DNA from: Minicystis rosea
Lineage (GTDB): Bacteria; Myxococcota_A; Polyangia; Polyangiales; Polyangiaceae
Direction: 5' to 3'
Assembly (NCBI GenBank): GCA_001931535.1
Contig: CP016211.1
Coordinates: forward strand, 1,392,501 to 1,456,500
DNA length: 64,000 bases
Made by a program: the position numbers and the translations under genes. The notes below the pieces were generated by a model that ran no database searches, had not been told where the DNA came from, and saw nothing but the letters and a program-made list of their open reading frames with translations. This document shows positions 35,247 to 43,415 of the stretch, piece by piece (positions within the stretch are counted from its first letter, which is position 1; each line of letters starts with the position of its first letter).

Positions 35247-35771
35247 GTGTTCGAGAACTTCGACATCGCCGCGTTCTGGGAGGATTCGGACTACGCCCGG
35301 GAGGAGTACGTTGAGGGGCCTCCCGATGCAGCAACGGTCGCCTCCGTGGAGCACGCCCTCAGGTACAAGCTGCCGGCATCCTACGTCGCACTGGCGCAAT
35401 TTCAGAATGGCGGCATCCCGAAGCGCACGAACCATAGGACGGCCGAGCGCACTTCATGGGCGCCGGACCATATGGCGATCACGGGCATCTTCGCCATCGG
35501 CAGCTCAAAGCGGTGCTCGCTTCTCGGTGAGGTGGGAAGCCGCTTCTGGATCCAGGAGTGGGGCTATCCCGACATCGGCGTGTACTTCGCGGATTGCCCG
35601 TCCGCGGGGCACGACATGCTATGTCTCGACTATCGGGCGTGCGGGCCGGAGGGGGAGCCCAGCGTGGTTCACGTCGACCAGGAATGCGACTATAAGATTA
35701 CCTTCGTTGCGCCTACTTTTGAGGTGTTCGTCCGCGGGCTTGAAGGCGATAGTGCGTTCGATGCTGGCTAA
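35247..35771 (+). CDS. SMI1/KNR4 (SUKH) family protein
   Basis: 174 aa from GTG 35247 with AGGGA 7 nt upstream. Strong SUKH-1 pattern: FWEDSDYAREEYVEGPP, LRYKLPASYVALAQFQNGG, ITGIFAIGSSKRCSLLGEVG, EWGYPDIGVYFADCPSAGHD and VVHVDQECDYKITFVAPTFE. SUKH proteins are often immunity factors against polymorphic toxins; no toxin lies alongside. The TAA stop is inside the R'' box (GGCTAAC) of the next attC. Confidence 0.92.
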   Translation: MFENFDIAAFWEDSDYAREEYVEGPPDAATVASVEHALRYKLPASYVALAQFQNGGIPKRTNHRTAERTSWAPDHMAITGIFAIGSSKRCSLLGEVGSRFWIQEWGYPDIGVYFADCPSAGHDMLCLDYRACGPEGEPSVVHVDQECDYKITFVAPTFEVFVRGLEGDSAFDAG

Positions 35772-35799
35772 CGAGCGGCTGGTGCTGCGGGCGTTAGCC
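35766..35799 (+). other. Minimal attC (site 19, 34 bp)
   Basis: R'' GGCTAAC (35766) and R' GTTAGCC (35793) are exact complements, but the interior is only 20 bp, so the central hairpin is deleted. It may be the shortest site of the array and may be unable to recombine. Confidence 0.65.
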
Positions 35800-35827
35800 A
35801 GGTCTTGCTACACACGACGGGCACATC

Positions 35828-36433
35828 ATGACCCAGATGCCTGACAAGATCCTACTCGTCGACAGGTGGCGGCCCCTGTGTAGCGCTTGGTCGCAGGCGT
35901 TCAGTCAGTTCGCGAACGTTGAAGTCTTCGAGGGCGACTTCTTCTCGCACGATGCCGACGCCATGGTGAGCCCCGCAAACAGCTTCGGAATCATGGACGG
36001 CGGTCTGGATCTCGCAATTCGGAGCGCCGTGGGATCCAACATTCAGGGCGATGTCCAGCGAGTCATCCTCGAGCGCCATCATGGCGAGCTTCCGGTGGGG
36101 GCAGCCGAGGTCGTCCCCACCGGCCATCTACGGTGGCCGCACCTGATCGTCGCGCCGACCATGCGTGTCCCGGAAAGCGTGGCGCATACGGTGAACGCCT
36201 ACCTTGCCTTTCGGGCCGTCCTGCTCGCCGTGCGCCACCATAACGCCAATGCCGATGCTTCACCTATCCGGTCCATTCTGGTGCCGGGACTCGGCACCGG
36301 CATCGGTACCATGGAGGCCCGGCGTTGCGCCGCACAGATGCGCCTGGCATTCGACCAGGTGTCGAAGCCCGCTCGAATTCCCAGTTACGCGCTGATTCAC
36401 GAACTCCACTTGAAGCTGAGGTCTGCTACGTGA
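35828..36433 (+). CDS. Macro-domain protein
   Basis: 201 aa from ATG 35828. Macro-domain motifs: VFEGDFFSHDADAMVSPANS, FGIMDGGLDLAIR and VPGLGTGIGTMEARRCAAQM, which form the ADP-ribose pocket. Such proteins bind or remove ADP-ribose and can act as antitoxins to DarT-type toxins. No DarT gene is adjacent, and the cassette is solitary between attC 19 and 20. Length and motif order are normal for a single-domain member. Confidence 0.88.
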   Translation: MTQMPDKILLVDRWRPLCSAWSQAFSQFANVEVFEGDFFSHDADAMVSPANSFGIMDGGLDLAIRSAVGSNIQGDVQRVILERHHGELPVGAAEVVPTGHLRWPHLIVAPTMRVPESVAHTVNAYLAFRAVLLAVRHHNANADASPIRSILVPGLGTGIGTMEARRCAAQMRLAFDQVSKPARIPSYALIHELHLKLRSAT

Positions 36434-36440
36434 AGGACCT

Positions 36441-36500
36441 GGCTAACCCGCGGCTGGTACTGGCGGTGCACGCTCCGCGGCACAGCCCCAGTCGTTGGGC
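36441..36500 (+). other. attC site 20 (60 bp)
   Basis: R'' GGCTAAC (36441), R' GTTGGGC (36494). Short interior with GCGGTGCACGCTCCGCGGC. It starts 8 bp after the macro-domain stop. Confidence 0.8.
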
Positions 36501-36514
36501 CGACAGAGAAAGCT

Positions 36515-36925
36515 ATGAAGACAGTCGACGAATTGCTCGAGGTTCTCGCTCGCGGGGAGATGACGGACCTCGAGGCGGCCGTCTACGGTGGAGACAGCCT
36601 CTCGCCGGAGCAGCTTGAAGTGCCCACGCGCCTCCTCGGCGACTTGAGAGCGCCGCCTGGAGATCACTTCTTCAAGATCGTTGAGCGCCACACGAAAGGA
36701 CGTTTCGAGCTGGTCATCCTCGACGTTCCTTGGAAGCGCGTTCCCGACCGCCGTGGAAGCGGGTACCACCCGTTGCTGGTTACGCGCGAACCCGAAGTGC
36801 GCGTCATCGGCTTCGTGATGCCTTGGAACGAGATCATGGACCGCCTCCCTCCCGACGGAGGCGTACTCGGCGAACTCTCGGCCCAGTGGATCTTGTGGAC
36901 GATGGGTGTGCAGGCGGCGCACTGA
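36515..36925 (+). CDS. Hypothetical cassette protein
   Basis: 136 aa from ATG 36515, 15 bp after attC 20. Predicted helix, then strands (ELVILDVPWKRVPDRRGSGY, VRVIGFVMPWNEIMDRLP). No signal or membrane segment and no known family. Small size and position are typical of integron cassette genes. Confidence 0.6.
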   Translation: MKTVDELLEVLARGEMTDLEAAVYGGDSLSPEQLEVPTRLLGDLRAPPGDHFFKIVERHTKGRFELVILDVPWKRVPDRRGSGYHPLLVTREPEVRVIGFVMPWNEIMDRLPPDGGVLGELSAQWILWTMGVQAAH

Positions 36926-37063
36926 GCGGTGAGCTTCACGCTGCAAAAGGTGAGGACGTGGCAGCAGGGCAACAGGAACCGAAGGTGACTGTTGCCATCG
37001 ATCAGCCTCCTTCGGCGACTTCCCTCTTGCACTGGCAGTGTCCCCGGGGGCTGAGGTGAGGCG

Positions 37064-37105
37064 GCCGAACAAGGCCGACCGCGGCTCACCGCCAAATCGT
37101 TCGGC
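37064..37105 (+). other. attC site 21 (42 bp, shortened)
   Basis: R'' GCCGAAC (37064) and R' GTTCGGC (37099) are perfect complements. The interior lacks the usual hairpin tip. It is another shrunken site beside attC 19 and 20. Confidence 0.7.
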
Positions 37106-37213
37106 GGGCGGGCGTCGTGCCGGGTGGGCCAAGCGTCCATCTGGAACCGTGAAGATATCTTCGAGCGGTAAGAGTTCAGGAATCCGCACCGCCGTGCGAC
37201 AATTCCGCCGCCC

Positions 37214-38044
37214 ATGCGCACCCCCCGCCTCGATCGCCGTCAGGCCCTGCGGCTCTTCGGGTGCTGCGGGGTGGGCCTCGCCGGTGCGTATGCCATCGGC
37301 GTGGAGCCAGCGTGGCTCGAGGTGACCGAGCATGAGGTGGCCGTGCGGGGGCTGCCCCGGGGGATGCACGGCTACCGCATCGCTCAGCTCTCCGACCTAC
37401 ATCTCTCCTCGCTGGACCGGCTGCACGATCGCGTCCTCGCCGCGGTGCGCGCGGCGGCGCCCGACCTCGTGGCCATCACCGGCGACGCGGTCGAGGACGA
37501 GGCCGCGCTCGGCGCGCTCACGGAGTTCTGCCACGAACTCGCCGTGGGCGGGCGGACCATCCTCGCCACCGTCGGCAATTGGGAGCACTGGGGCCACGTC
37601 CGGCATGCGGCGCTGCACGCCGCGTACGAGCGTGCAGGGGTCCGGCTGCTCGGCGACGAGGCTATCCGCCTGGACGCCGGCCTGGCGGTGATCGCGACCG
37701 ACGACTTCTGCTCCGGCTTCGCCGACGCGGCGACGGCGTTCCACCGCGTGCCGTCTGCGGCGGCACGCCTATTTCTGACGCACGCGCCAGGCATTCTCGA
37801 TGCGCTCCCCGAGGGCTCGCCGGGGTTCGACCTGGCGCTCGCTGGCCACACCCACGGAGGGCAGGTGCGTGCGTTCGGAGCCACGGTGTGGGTCCCGCCC
37901 GGCTCGGGGCGCTTCCGCGCGGGGATGTACGCGACGGCGAAGGGGCAGGCGTACGTGAGCCGCGGACTCGGGACGAGCGTGCTCCAGGCGCGATTCACCT
38001 GCAGACCGGAGCTGCCGGTGATCCGGCTGGTGGCGGGGGGATGA
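37214..38044 (+). CDS. Calcineurin-like metallophosphoesterase with Tat-like signal
   Basis: 276 aa. The N-terminus DRRQALRLFGCCGVGLAGAY resembles a twin-arginine signal, so export is likely. Metal-site motifs in order: LSDLHLSS, ITGDAVEDE, GNWEHWG, LTHAPG and GHTHGGQ. This is the YaeI/UDP-diacylglucosamine-pyrophosphatase-like layout. The usual GNHE motif is changed to GNWEH, which may alter metal binding. It is a solitary gene between attC 21 and 22. The substrate is unknown. Confidence 0.85.
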   Translation: MRTPRLDRRQALRLFGCCGVGLAGAYAIGVEPAWLEVTEHEVAVRGLPRGMHGYRIAQLSDLHLSSLDRLHDRVLAAVRAAAPDLVAITGDAVEDEAALGALTEFCHELAVGGRTILATVGNWEHWGHVRHAALHAAYERAGVRLLGDEAIRLDAGLAVIATDDFCSGFADAATAFHRVPSAAARLFLTHAPGILDALPEGSPGFDLALAGHTHGGQVRAFGATVWVPPGSGRFRAGMYATAKGQAYVSRGLGTSVLQARFTCRPELPVIRLVAGG

Positions 38045-38156
38045 GCACGCTCATCCGCGCCGTTCCCGCGCGAGGGGCATCGTCGGCGTGTTCTTCAGCA
38101 CCGCCTCCAGGAAGCCCGCTCGTGCGAGCGGCGCGAGGGATGCTCGACGAGGTGCC

Positions 38157-38246
38157 GCCGAACAATGGCTTGGTGCTGGCGGTGCACCTGGGCCGCGCTT
38201 TGCGCGGCCCGGCGCCCCGCAGCCCAAGCCCAGCCGTACGTTGGGC
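38157..38246 (+). other. attC site 22 (90 bp)
   Basis: R'' GCCGAAC (38157), R' GTTGGGC (38240). Long hairpin GGGCCGCGCTTTGCGCGGCC. Confidence 0.88.
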
Positions 38247-38261
38247 GGGCGGGGATGGAAG

Positions 38262-38579
38262 ATGACGGTCTCCATGGGGATACTACACCTCGACAATGCG
38301 CGGTACGACGTGGTCCTCATTGCCACGAGTGACGTCTTTCGCACCTGGTGGTTGCCGGCCTGCGATCTCCTCGGCCTCGAGCTCATCTCGCACTTCCACG
38401 ACGGCACGTTCACCGAGGTCGCGCGCGAGGACGTCCCGCGGATAGCAGCCGAGCTGGAGACGCTGCGGGCCTGGGCGTCTTCCGCATCGGAACGGAACTT
38501 CATGGTCAGCCGCATCGATGGTGTTCTGCAGGCGTTCCGCGAGAGCGATCCTGCTCAGTGTGTTTATGACTTCGGGTGA
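38262..38579 (+). CDS. Hypothetical cassette protein
   Basis: 105 aa from ATG 38262. Strand-rich opening (VSMGILHLDNARYDVVLIAT, FRTWWLPACDLLGLEL), then helix (EDVPRIAAELETLRAW). Family unknown. Its last 14 bp overlap the start of the next gene, so the two form a rare two-gene cassette and are probably translationally coupled. Confidence 0.65.
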   Translation: MTVSMGILHLDNARYDVVLIATSDVFRTWWLPACDLLGLELISHFHDGTFTEVAREDVPRIAAELETLRAWASSASERNFMVSRIDGVLQAFRESDPAQCVYDFG

Positions 38580-39024
38580 GAATCGCGCGAGGCTGCTCCT
38601 CGTTCTCGTTGCCACAGCGGTCCTACAGGCCTGCACGCCGAACACGGACAAACAACCGACCCGCGCCACGTCACCGGCGGCAAGCGCGCTCACAGCCAAT
38701 AAGGATGCGTACGCGCCCGCAAAGGCATCTTCTTCGCCCCCGGACCAAGATGCCATGGTCGTAGCTCGCGTGCGGAACATCGTCGGGGAGATTCTGCGCC
38801 TCTCGGGTGAGCGGATTCCGGACGATACCGTGCTTTCCGCACTACCCAACCCCGCAGATGATCTCGATGTCGTCGAGATTGTTCTCGCGATCGAGGAGGC
38901 GTTTCACATCCAGATATCGGACGACGATTTGATCAGAGCCGCCGGAGGCACCCGCAAGGGGGAGCTCGGCAAGCAACTCACCGTGCGCAAGCTGGCCGCG
39001 CTCGTCAGTCGGAGCTCAAAATGA
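38566..39024 (+). CDS. Acyl-carrier-like lipoprotein lacking the carrier Ser
   Basis: 152 aa from ATG 38566. The lipoprotein signal ends LVATAVLQAC. After a low-complexity linker (~25-55) comes an acyl-carrier-fold segment, ARVRNIVGEILRLSGERIP, then DDLDVVEIVLAIEEAFHI and QISDDDL. The motif aligns with the ACP site DSLDxVEL, but Asp replaces the Ser that takes phosphopantetheine. It therefore probably cannot carry acyl groups by that route. An ACP-like domain anchored outside the cytoplasm is unusual. Confidence 0.65.
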   Translation: MTSGENRARLLLVLVATAVLQACTPNTDKQPTRATSPAASALTANKDAYAPAKASSSPPDQDAMVVARVRNIVGEILRLSGERIPDDTVLSALPNPADDLDVVEIVLAIEEAFHIQISDDDLIRAAGGTRKGELGKQLTVRKLAALVSRSSK

Positions 39025-39094
39025 GTCCTGTTCACATCGAGCGCCGCGCTCTGCAGTGCCCATGCTTCAATCCCCTCCTCCGCGGACCGGCGCA

Positions 39095-39279
39095 GCCCAT
39101 CCGACACCCTGAGGCGGCCCGCACCCGGAAGGTGCGCTCACGTGAACTCCGGCGGGGTACATCAGTGTATGGCCGGCATCCGGTAGCGTTGCCGCCCAAC
39201 TGCGCAATGCAGCCGGCGGTTCGCGCAACCGCGCTTCGCGCGGCAGCGCGGTCCGCGGCTGATGGCGACCACGTTGAGC
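39095..39279 (+). repeat. 185-bp composite repeat, copy 3 (5' module diverged)
   Basis: Same total length and segment order as copies 1, 2 and 4. The opening has drifted to GCCCATCCGACACCCTGAGG, and the inner pseudo-R' reads GGGGTAC. The 86-bp attC half is well kept. Confidence 0.8.
39194..39279 (+). other. attC site 23 (86 bp)
   Basis: R'' GCCCAAC (39194), R' GTTGAGC (39273, fits GTTRRRY). Same hairpin tip as attC 2 and 7. Confidence 0.85.
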
Positions 39280-39285
39280 AGACGC

Positions 39286-39702
39286 ATGGTCCCTCCCGCT
39301 GACCTCGGCATCACCCTGGCCGACCTCGAAGCGATCCGGCAGGCGGTCGCCGCATGGAGAGGTCCGCAGGCAGCGGACGACTTCAGCGGCGCGCACGTCG
39401 CTGACTACGTCGCCGCCTGGGAGACCTTCGTGGAGACGGACTGGCAAGATTGGGACCATGCCGAGTACGATCACGACATCGGGTGCCGGTATTGGCTCCA
39501 GGTTGTTTTGGACCACTGCGGCGCGGAGTCCCGGCGCCGCATCCACGACGCGATCGCGCCCCGCGATGCCGAGTTCATGAAGCGAGCTGCCCCGCGTGCA
39601 CGAGTACGCGTTCGGATGTCAGCCCCGGGAGGGCCGTTTTTCTGGGAAACACATACGCTTCACCCGGCGCTCGCCGCTGGCCGCGAGGTCGAAGATGAAT
39701 AG
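39286..39702 (+). CDS. Hypothetical cassette protein
   Basis: 138 aa from ATG 39286, 7 bp after attC 23. Predicted helical protein rich in Trp and Asp (WETFVETDWQDWDHAEYDHD). No signal or known family. It is the last small cassette-type gene before the two-component system. Confidence 0.6.
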   Translation: MVPPADLGITLADLEAIRQAVAAWRGPQAADDFSGAHVADYVAAWETFVETDWQDWDHAEYDHDIGCRYWLQVVLDHCGAESRRRIHDAIAPRDAEFMKRAAPRARVRVRMSAPGGPFFWETHTLHPALAAGREVEDE

Positions 39703-39849
39703 GAGATACGGCGTGAGCGACCTCGGGCCGCCGTTCGGGCGCGCCGTGATCCTCGTGCTCGCGGGCGTGCTCCGAAGGACTGACCACCGTGGGATCGGAT
39801 TCGGCGTCCGGCCCGCGAGACGCGTGGGGCGCGACGGGGCCGGGCGCGA

Positions 39850-39895
39850 ATTGACACGCGCTTGACAATCCCGGCGGGTGACGGCGCTACTCCAT
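39850..39895 (+). promoter_or_regulatory. Probable promoter for the sensor kinase operon
   Basis: Two TTGACA-like -35 boxes (AATTGACACG and CTTGACAATC) lie 30-50 bp upstream of the kinase start at 39900. The -10 region is GC-rich and weak. Confidence 0.35.
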
Positions 39896-39899
39896 CGCC

Positions 39900-41321
39900 A
39901 TGCGTGTCGGACCTCGACGAGCGGTCCTGCTCGCGCTCGCGCTCACCGGCTGCGGCGACGCGGGCGGAGAGGGCTTCCCCGCGGTCGTCGCGCGCGACGT
40001 CCAGCGCGCGGCGCAGCGGTCGGCGCTGCGGATCGAGGTCGGCCCGCGCGACGACGAGCGCTGGCTGCCCGAGGCTGCGCTCCCACGGTTTCACCTCTTC
40101 CCGCGGCCGGACCTCGCCGCGCTCGACGCCTACGCGGCGCGGTGCGGCGCGCCTCCCGATCGCGTTCACCCGTCGCTGCGCAAGGCCTTCACCTGGGCGC
40201 GTCATCGCTGTGGGCAGGGCGCGCTGCCCCCGCGCTTCTTCTCTGAGGCCCCCTTCCTCCATCCCGACGGCCGATCGTACGCGTGGCACGCGCGCGACTG
40301 CGCCGCGCCCGAGTGCGCGGAGGCCAAGGCCGTCGACCTCTACCACGTGCTCGAGCGCGCCGACGTCGATCCGGCGCGCTGGCCCCGCCTCGATCGCGCC
40401 GCGCTCGTCCGCCTGCACGCCGGTGAGCCCTTCGCCAACGCCGCCGGTGCCATCCTCGTCCGCGACGGCGGCGCGTACGCGTCGGTCAGCGTCGCCGCGC
40501 TTCTGGCGGCGAATCCGCGCCTCGGTCTCGCCGCCGGCGAAGGGTGCGACGCGCGCGTGTTCGGGCGTTGCTGGGTCGATCTCGCCGAGCGGCGCGCCTC
40601 CTCGCTCGCCCGTCGCGCCGTCGCGGCAGCCGCGCTCGCGCTCCTCGCTGGGCTCGCGGCGCTCGTGCTCTGGCGCGTCCGCATCGGCCGCAGGATGGCG
40701 GAGGAGCGGGTCTTCGTGCTGCGCTGGCTCTCGCACGAGCTGCGCACCCCCATCACCGCGCTGAAGCTCGAAATCGAGCGGCTGCGCGATGGCTTCGACG
40801 CGCTGCCCGCCGCAGCGCAGGACGGTTTCCTCGGGATGGCGCGCGACGTCGCGCGTCTGCAACGCATCGTCGAAGCGAGCGCCGTCTACCTCCGCGCAGG
40901 CGCCGCGCGCGGAGAGCCCCCGCGCCCGGTGGCGTCGCTGCGCGCCTTCATCGAGGCCGTCGCGTCCGAGGCGACGGAGGTCCCCGTCGCGATCGACGCG
41001 CCGGACGCGCCCGCCTTGCTCCCCATCGGCCCGTCGGCGCTCGTGCTGCGGAACCTCATCCGCAACGCCGTCCACCACGGCAAGGCGCCGTACCACGTGC
41101 GCGCGGTGATCGACGCGCGCGCGCTCCGCTTCGAGGTCTCGGACGCCGGCGAGATCGCCGACGACGCCATCCGCTCACTCGGCGCCGCGTTCGTGAGCGC
41201 CCGCGGCCTCGGCCTCGGTCTCTATCTCGCCCACCACGCGGTCGCCTCCATGGGCGGCCGCCTCGAGGTCGCCAAGAACCCGACGCGCTTCACGTTCGAC
41301 GTCCCCCGAGGCCCCGAATGA
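39900..41321 (+). CDS. Sensor histidine kinase, VxrA/DUF3404-like
   Basis: 473 aa. A signal-like N-terminus (AVLLALALTGC) is followed by a ~220-aa extracytoplasmic domain with SLRKAFTWARHRCGQGALPP and HPDGRSYAW, which resembles the DUF3404 sensor of VxrA. A membrane helix lies at ~240-262. The kinase core has RWLSHELRTPITALKLEIE (His ~278), LIRNAVHHG, VSDAGEIA and GLGLGLYLAHH. In Vibrio, VxrAB reacts to cell-wall damage; transfer of that role here is inference. It overlaps the regulator start by ATGA. Confidence 0.82.
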   Translation: MRVGPRRAVLLALALTGCGDAGGEGFPAVVARDVQRAAQRSALRIEVGPRDDERWLPEAALPRFHLFPRPDLAALDAYAARCGAPPDRVHPSLRKAFTWARHRCGQGALPPRFFSEAPFLHPDGRSYAWHARDCAAPECAEAKAVDLYHVLERADVDPARWPRLDRAALVRLHAGEPFANAAGAILVRDGGAYASVSVAALLAANPRLGLAAGEGCDARVFGRCWVDLAERRASSLARRAVAAAALALLAGLAALVLWRVRIGRRMAEERVFVLRWLSHELRTPITALKLEIERLRDGFDALPAAAQDGFLGMARDVARLQRIVEASAVYLRAGAARGEPPRPVASLRAFIEAVASEATEVPVAIDAPDAPALLPIGPSALVLRNLIRNAVHHGKAPYHVRAVIDARALRFEVSDAGEIADDAIRSLGAAFVSARGLGLGLYLAHHAVASMGGRLEVAKNPTRFTFDVPRGPE

Positions 41322-42049
41322 GCGCGAGCCCGCAGCGGTCGCGGATCCTGCTCGTCGAGGACGATACGTCCGTCGCCCGCGGCGTCGTCGAGTACCTGGA
41401 GCCGCGGGGCTTCGAGGTGGAGCACGTGACGACCCTGGCCGCCGCGCGCCGCGCGCTCGGGGTGACCGCGTTCGCCGTGATCCTCCTCGACTGGATGCTG
41501 CCGGACGGCGAAGGGATGGATCTGGTCCGCGAGATCGCCGCGCGCGCCGCGCACAGCCCGATCGTCTTCCTCACGGCGCGCACCGAGCTCGCCGACCGCG
41601 TGGTCGGCCTGGAGTCGGGCGCCGCCGACTACATCACGAAGCCCTTCGAGCCACGCGAGCTCCTCGCGCGCCTGCACGTGCAGCTCCGCCTCCGGCGCGC
41701 GGATCTCGGCACTGGCGGCGCGCAGCGGCCAGCGCGCGTCCCCCGCGTCGCCGGCCCGTTCGCGATCGATCTCTCGGGCCGCGCGGCGTCGTACCGCGGC
41801 GTCCCGCTCGTCTTGACGAAGCTCGAGTTCGATCTCCTGAGCCTCTTCGTGCGCGAGGAGGGCCGCGTCTTCTCGCGCGAGGAGCTCTTGAACCAGGTCT
41901 GGGGCTACGACGCGTACCCGACCACGCGGACGGTGGACACGCATGTCTTCTCGCTCCGCCAGAAGAGCGCCGCGGAGCATTTCGCGACCGTGCGCGGCGT
42001 GGGCTACCGCTTCGTGGCCGACGTTGGCGGCGAATTGAAGAAGAGTTGA
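41318..42049 (+). CDS. OmpR-family response regulator, VxrB-like
   Basis: 243 aa. Receiver domain with LVEDD, phospho-Asp ~58 in VILLDWMLPDGEG, Thr/Lys in FLTAR and YITKPFEPREL. The C-terminal winged helix has LTKLEFDLLSLFVREEGRVF, SREELLNQVWGYD and RTVDTHVFSLRQK. Its start overlaps the kinase stop, so both are made together. It presumably takes phosphate from the kinase and controls this operon or cell-envelope genes. Confidence 0.93.
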   Translation: MSASPQRSRILLVEDDTSVARGVVEYLEPRGFEVEHVTTLAAARRALGVTAFAVILLDWMLPDGEGMDLVREIAARAAHSPIVFLTARTELADRVVGLESGAADYITKPFEPRELLARLHVQLRLRRADLGTGGAQRPARVPRVAGPFAIDLSGRAASYRGVPLVLTKLEFDLLSLFVREEGRVFSREELLNQVWGYDAYPTTRTVDTHVFSLRQKSAAEHFATVRGVGYRFVADVGGELKKS

Positions 42050-42136
42050 CGGGCCCATGACACACCGACCCGTCGAACAGCGCATCGTTCGTCCCATCGA
42101 TGCGGCGGCCGCCGCCGACACGGGAAGGACCACGAC

Positions 42137-43126
42137 ATGAAGATCGCGCTCTCGATTCTGCTCCTCGGCTCGCTCTCCCTCTCAGCCTGCGATCGCCGCG
42201 AGGACGACGCGGCCGTCGCCGCCGCCGATTTCACACGATCGCCCGACCACGCCCGGAGCGGCCTCGAGCGCGCCCACCACGCCTACGCCGCGGGGGCCGC
42301 GCGCGCCATGACGCGCGATCTCTTGAACGTCCTCGAAGACGCCGACGCCGACGACACGGCGCGCGCGAACGCCGTCGCGCTCGCCGACACCGCGTTCGCC
42401 GAGGGCCAGGGCCGCCTCGACACGGGCTTCGAGATCCCCGCCGGCATGACGTGGATGCGCCTCGTGTTCCAGCGCGCCGAGAACGACGGCACGCCCTCCT
42501 ACCTCGCGATCCTGAATGGCGGCCTCGAGCCCGGCGTCGAGGTGGAGAGCCTCGAGATCGTCCGTGTCCAAGGCGAGCGCACGCTCGCCTCCAAGGTCGA
42601 CGCGCTCGGCCACTTCGAGACCGGGTTCGAGGCCGGCAAGCCGTATTTCTACCTCCACTCCGCGACCGCCTCGTTTCCGCTGGAGAGCGGCGCGTACCGG
42701 ATCCGGTGGGCCTACGTCGATGGTCGATCCGGCTCGGCCGACGTGCTCGTGCCGACCTTCCGCTTCGACGCGCTGCCCGAGATCCTCGCGCCCGCGCGCG
42801 GCGCCGTCGTGTCGAGCCAGCCGACCCTCCGCTTTCGCGCTCCGAGCGGGATCGGCGAGGACGCCTCGGGCGCGATCGTGCTCGCGGCCAGCATCACCAC
42901 GCCCACGGTGGAGCGCGGGCCACGTTGGTCCTTCTGGGAGCTCGGCGCGACGCGCACCGAAGCGACGCTCGGCACCGTCGGCACGCCGGCCGGTGCCACG
43001 CTCGAAGCCGGCAAAACCTACAGCCTCGCCGTCAGCTACGACTTTCGCCTCCAGTATGGCCAGCTTCAGCTCGGGAGCAGCGTGAGGCGCTCGCACGTCT
43101 TCTCCACGCAGAGCAACGGCGAGTAG
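42137..43126 (+). CDS. Lipoprotein DUF2861-like, partner of the two-component system
   Basis: 329 aa from ATG 42137. Lipoprotein signal ILLLGSLSLSAC. The rest is a secreted beta-rich protein (WMRLVFQRAENDGTPSYLAI, TLASKVDALGHFETGFEAGK, VSSQPTLRFRAPSG). Its place after the kinase and regulator parallels vxrC in Vibrio, which supports a joint sensing role. The family link is by position more than by sequence. 87 bp separate it from the regulator gene. Confidence 0.65.
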   Translation: MKIALSILLLGSLSLSACDRREDDAAVAAADFTRSPDHARSGLERAHHAYAAGAARAMTRDLLNVLEDADADDTARANAVALADTAFAEGQGRLDTGFEIPAGMTWMRLVFQRAENDGTPSYLAILNGGLEPGVEVESLEIVRVQGERTLASKVDALGHFETGFEAGKPYFYLHSATASFPLESGAYRIRWAYVDGRSGSADVLVPTFRFDALPEILAPARGAVVSSQPTLRFRAPSGIGEDASGAIVLAASITTPTVERGPRWSFWELGATRTEATLGTVGTPAGATLEAGKTYSLAVSYDFRLQYGQLQLGSSVRRSHVFSTQSNGE

Positions 43127-43319
43127 CCGAGCGCCCGAGGCTCACTTGCCGGTCGAGAGCGCCGACGGCGAGAACGAGCCGCCGCTCACACGGCGCGCCG
43201 GGCTCTCCGATGGGGCGCACGCTCGCGATCTCCGCGTACGTGCCGGTGCATCACTTCGCGCGGCACCCTTTGCCCGGCTTGAGGTCGCCCATTGAACCTC
43301 CCCCGGTTTCGCGGACACC

Positions 43320-43382
43320 CCAGGAGGCGCGCCTCGCTCCGCTCGGCACTGCTCCCCGCGGGTGAGGCCCCAGTCGTTGGGC
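43320..43382 (+). other. Truncated attC (3' portion, site near 43376)
   Basis: CAGGAGGCGCGCCTCGCTCC, then GCGGGTGAGGCCCCAGTCGT leads to R' GTTGGGC (43376). The 5' half with R'' is missing. It marks the end of the two-component-system block. Confidence 0.6.
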
Positions 43383-43415
43383 GGGCGATTCACGCTCTCT
43401 GGGCTCATGCCGGCC

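Noticed and set aside
39900..43126. Two-component operon as the regulator of the lanthipeptide cluster
   Set aside because: It lies 11 kb away with other cassettes between, and its upstream region lacks the TTGCGCAA motif.
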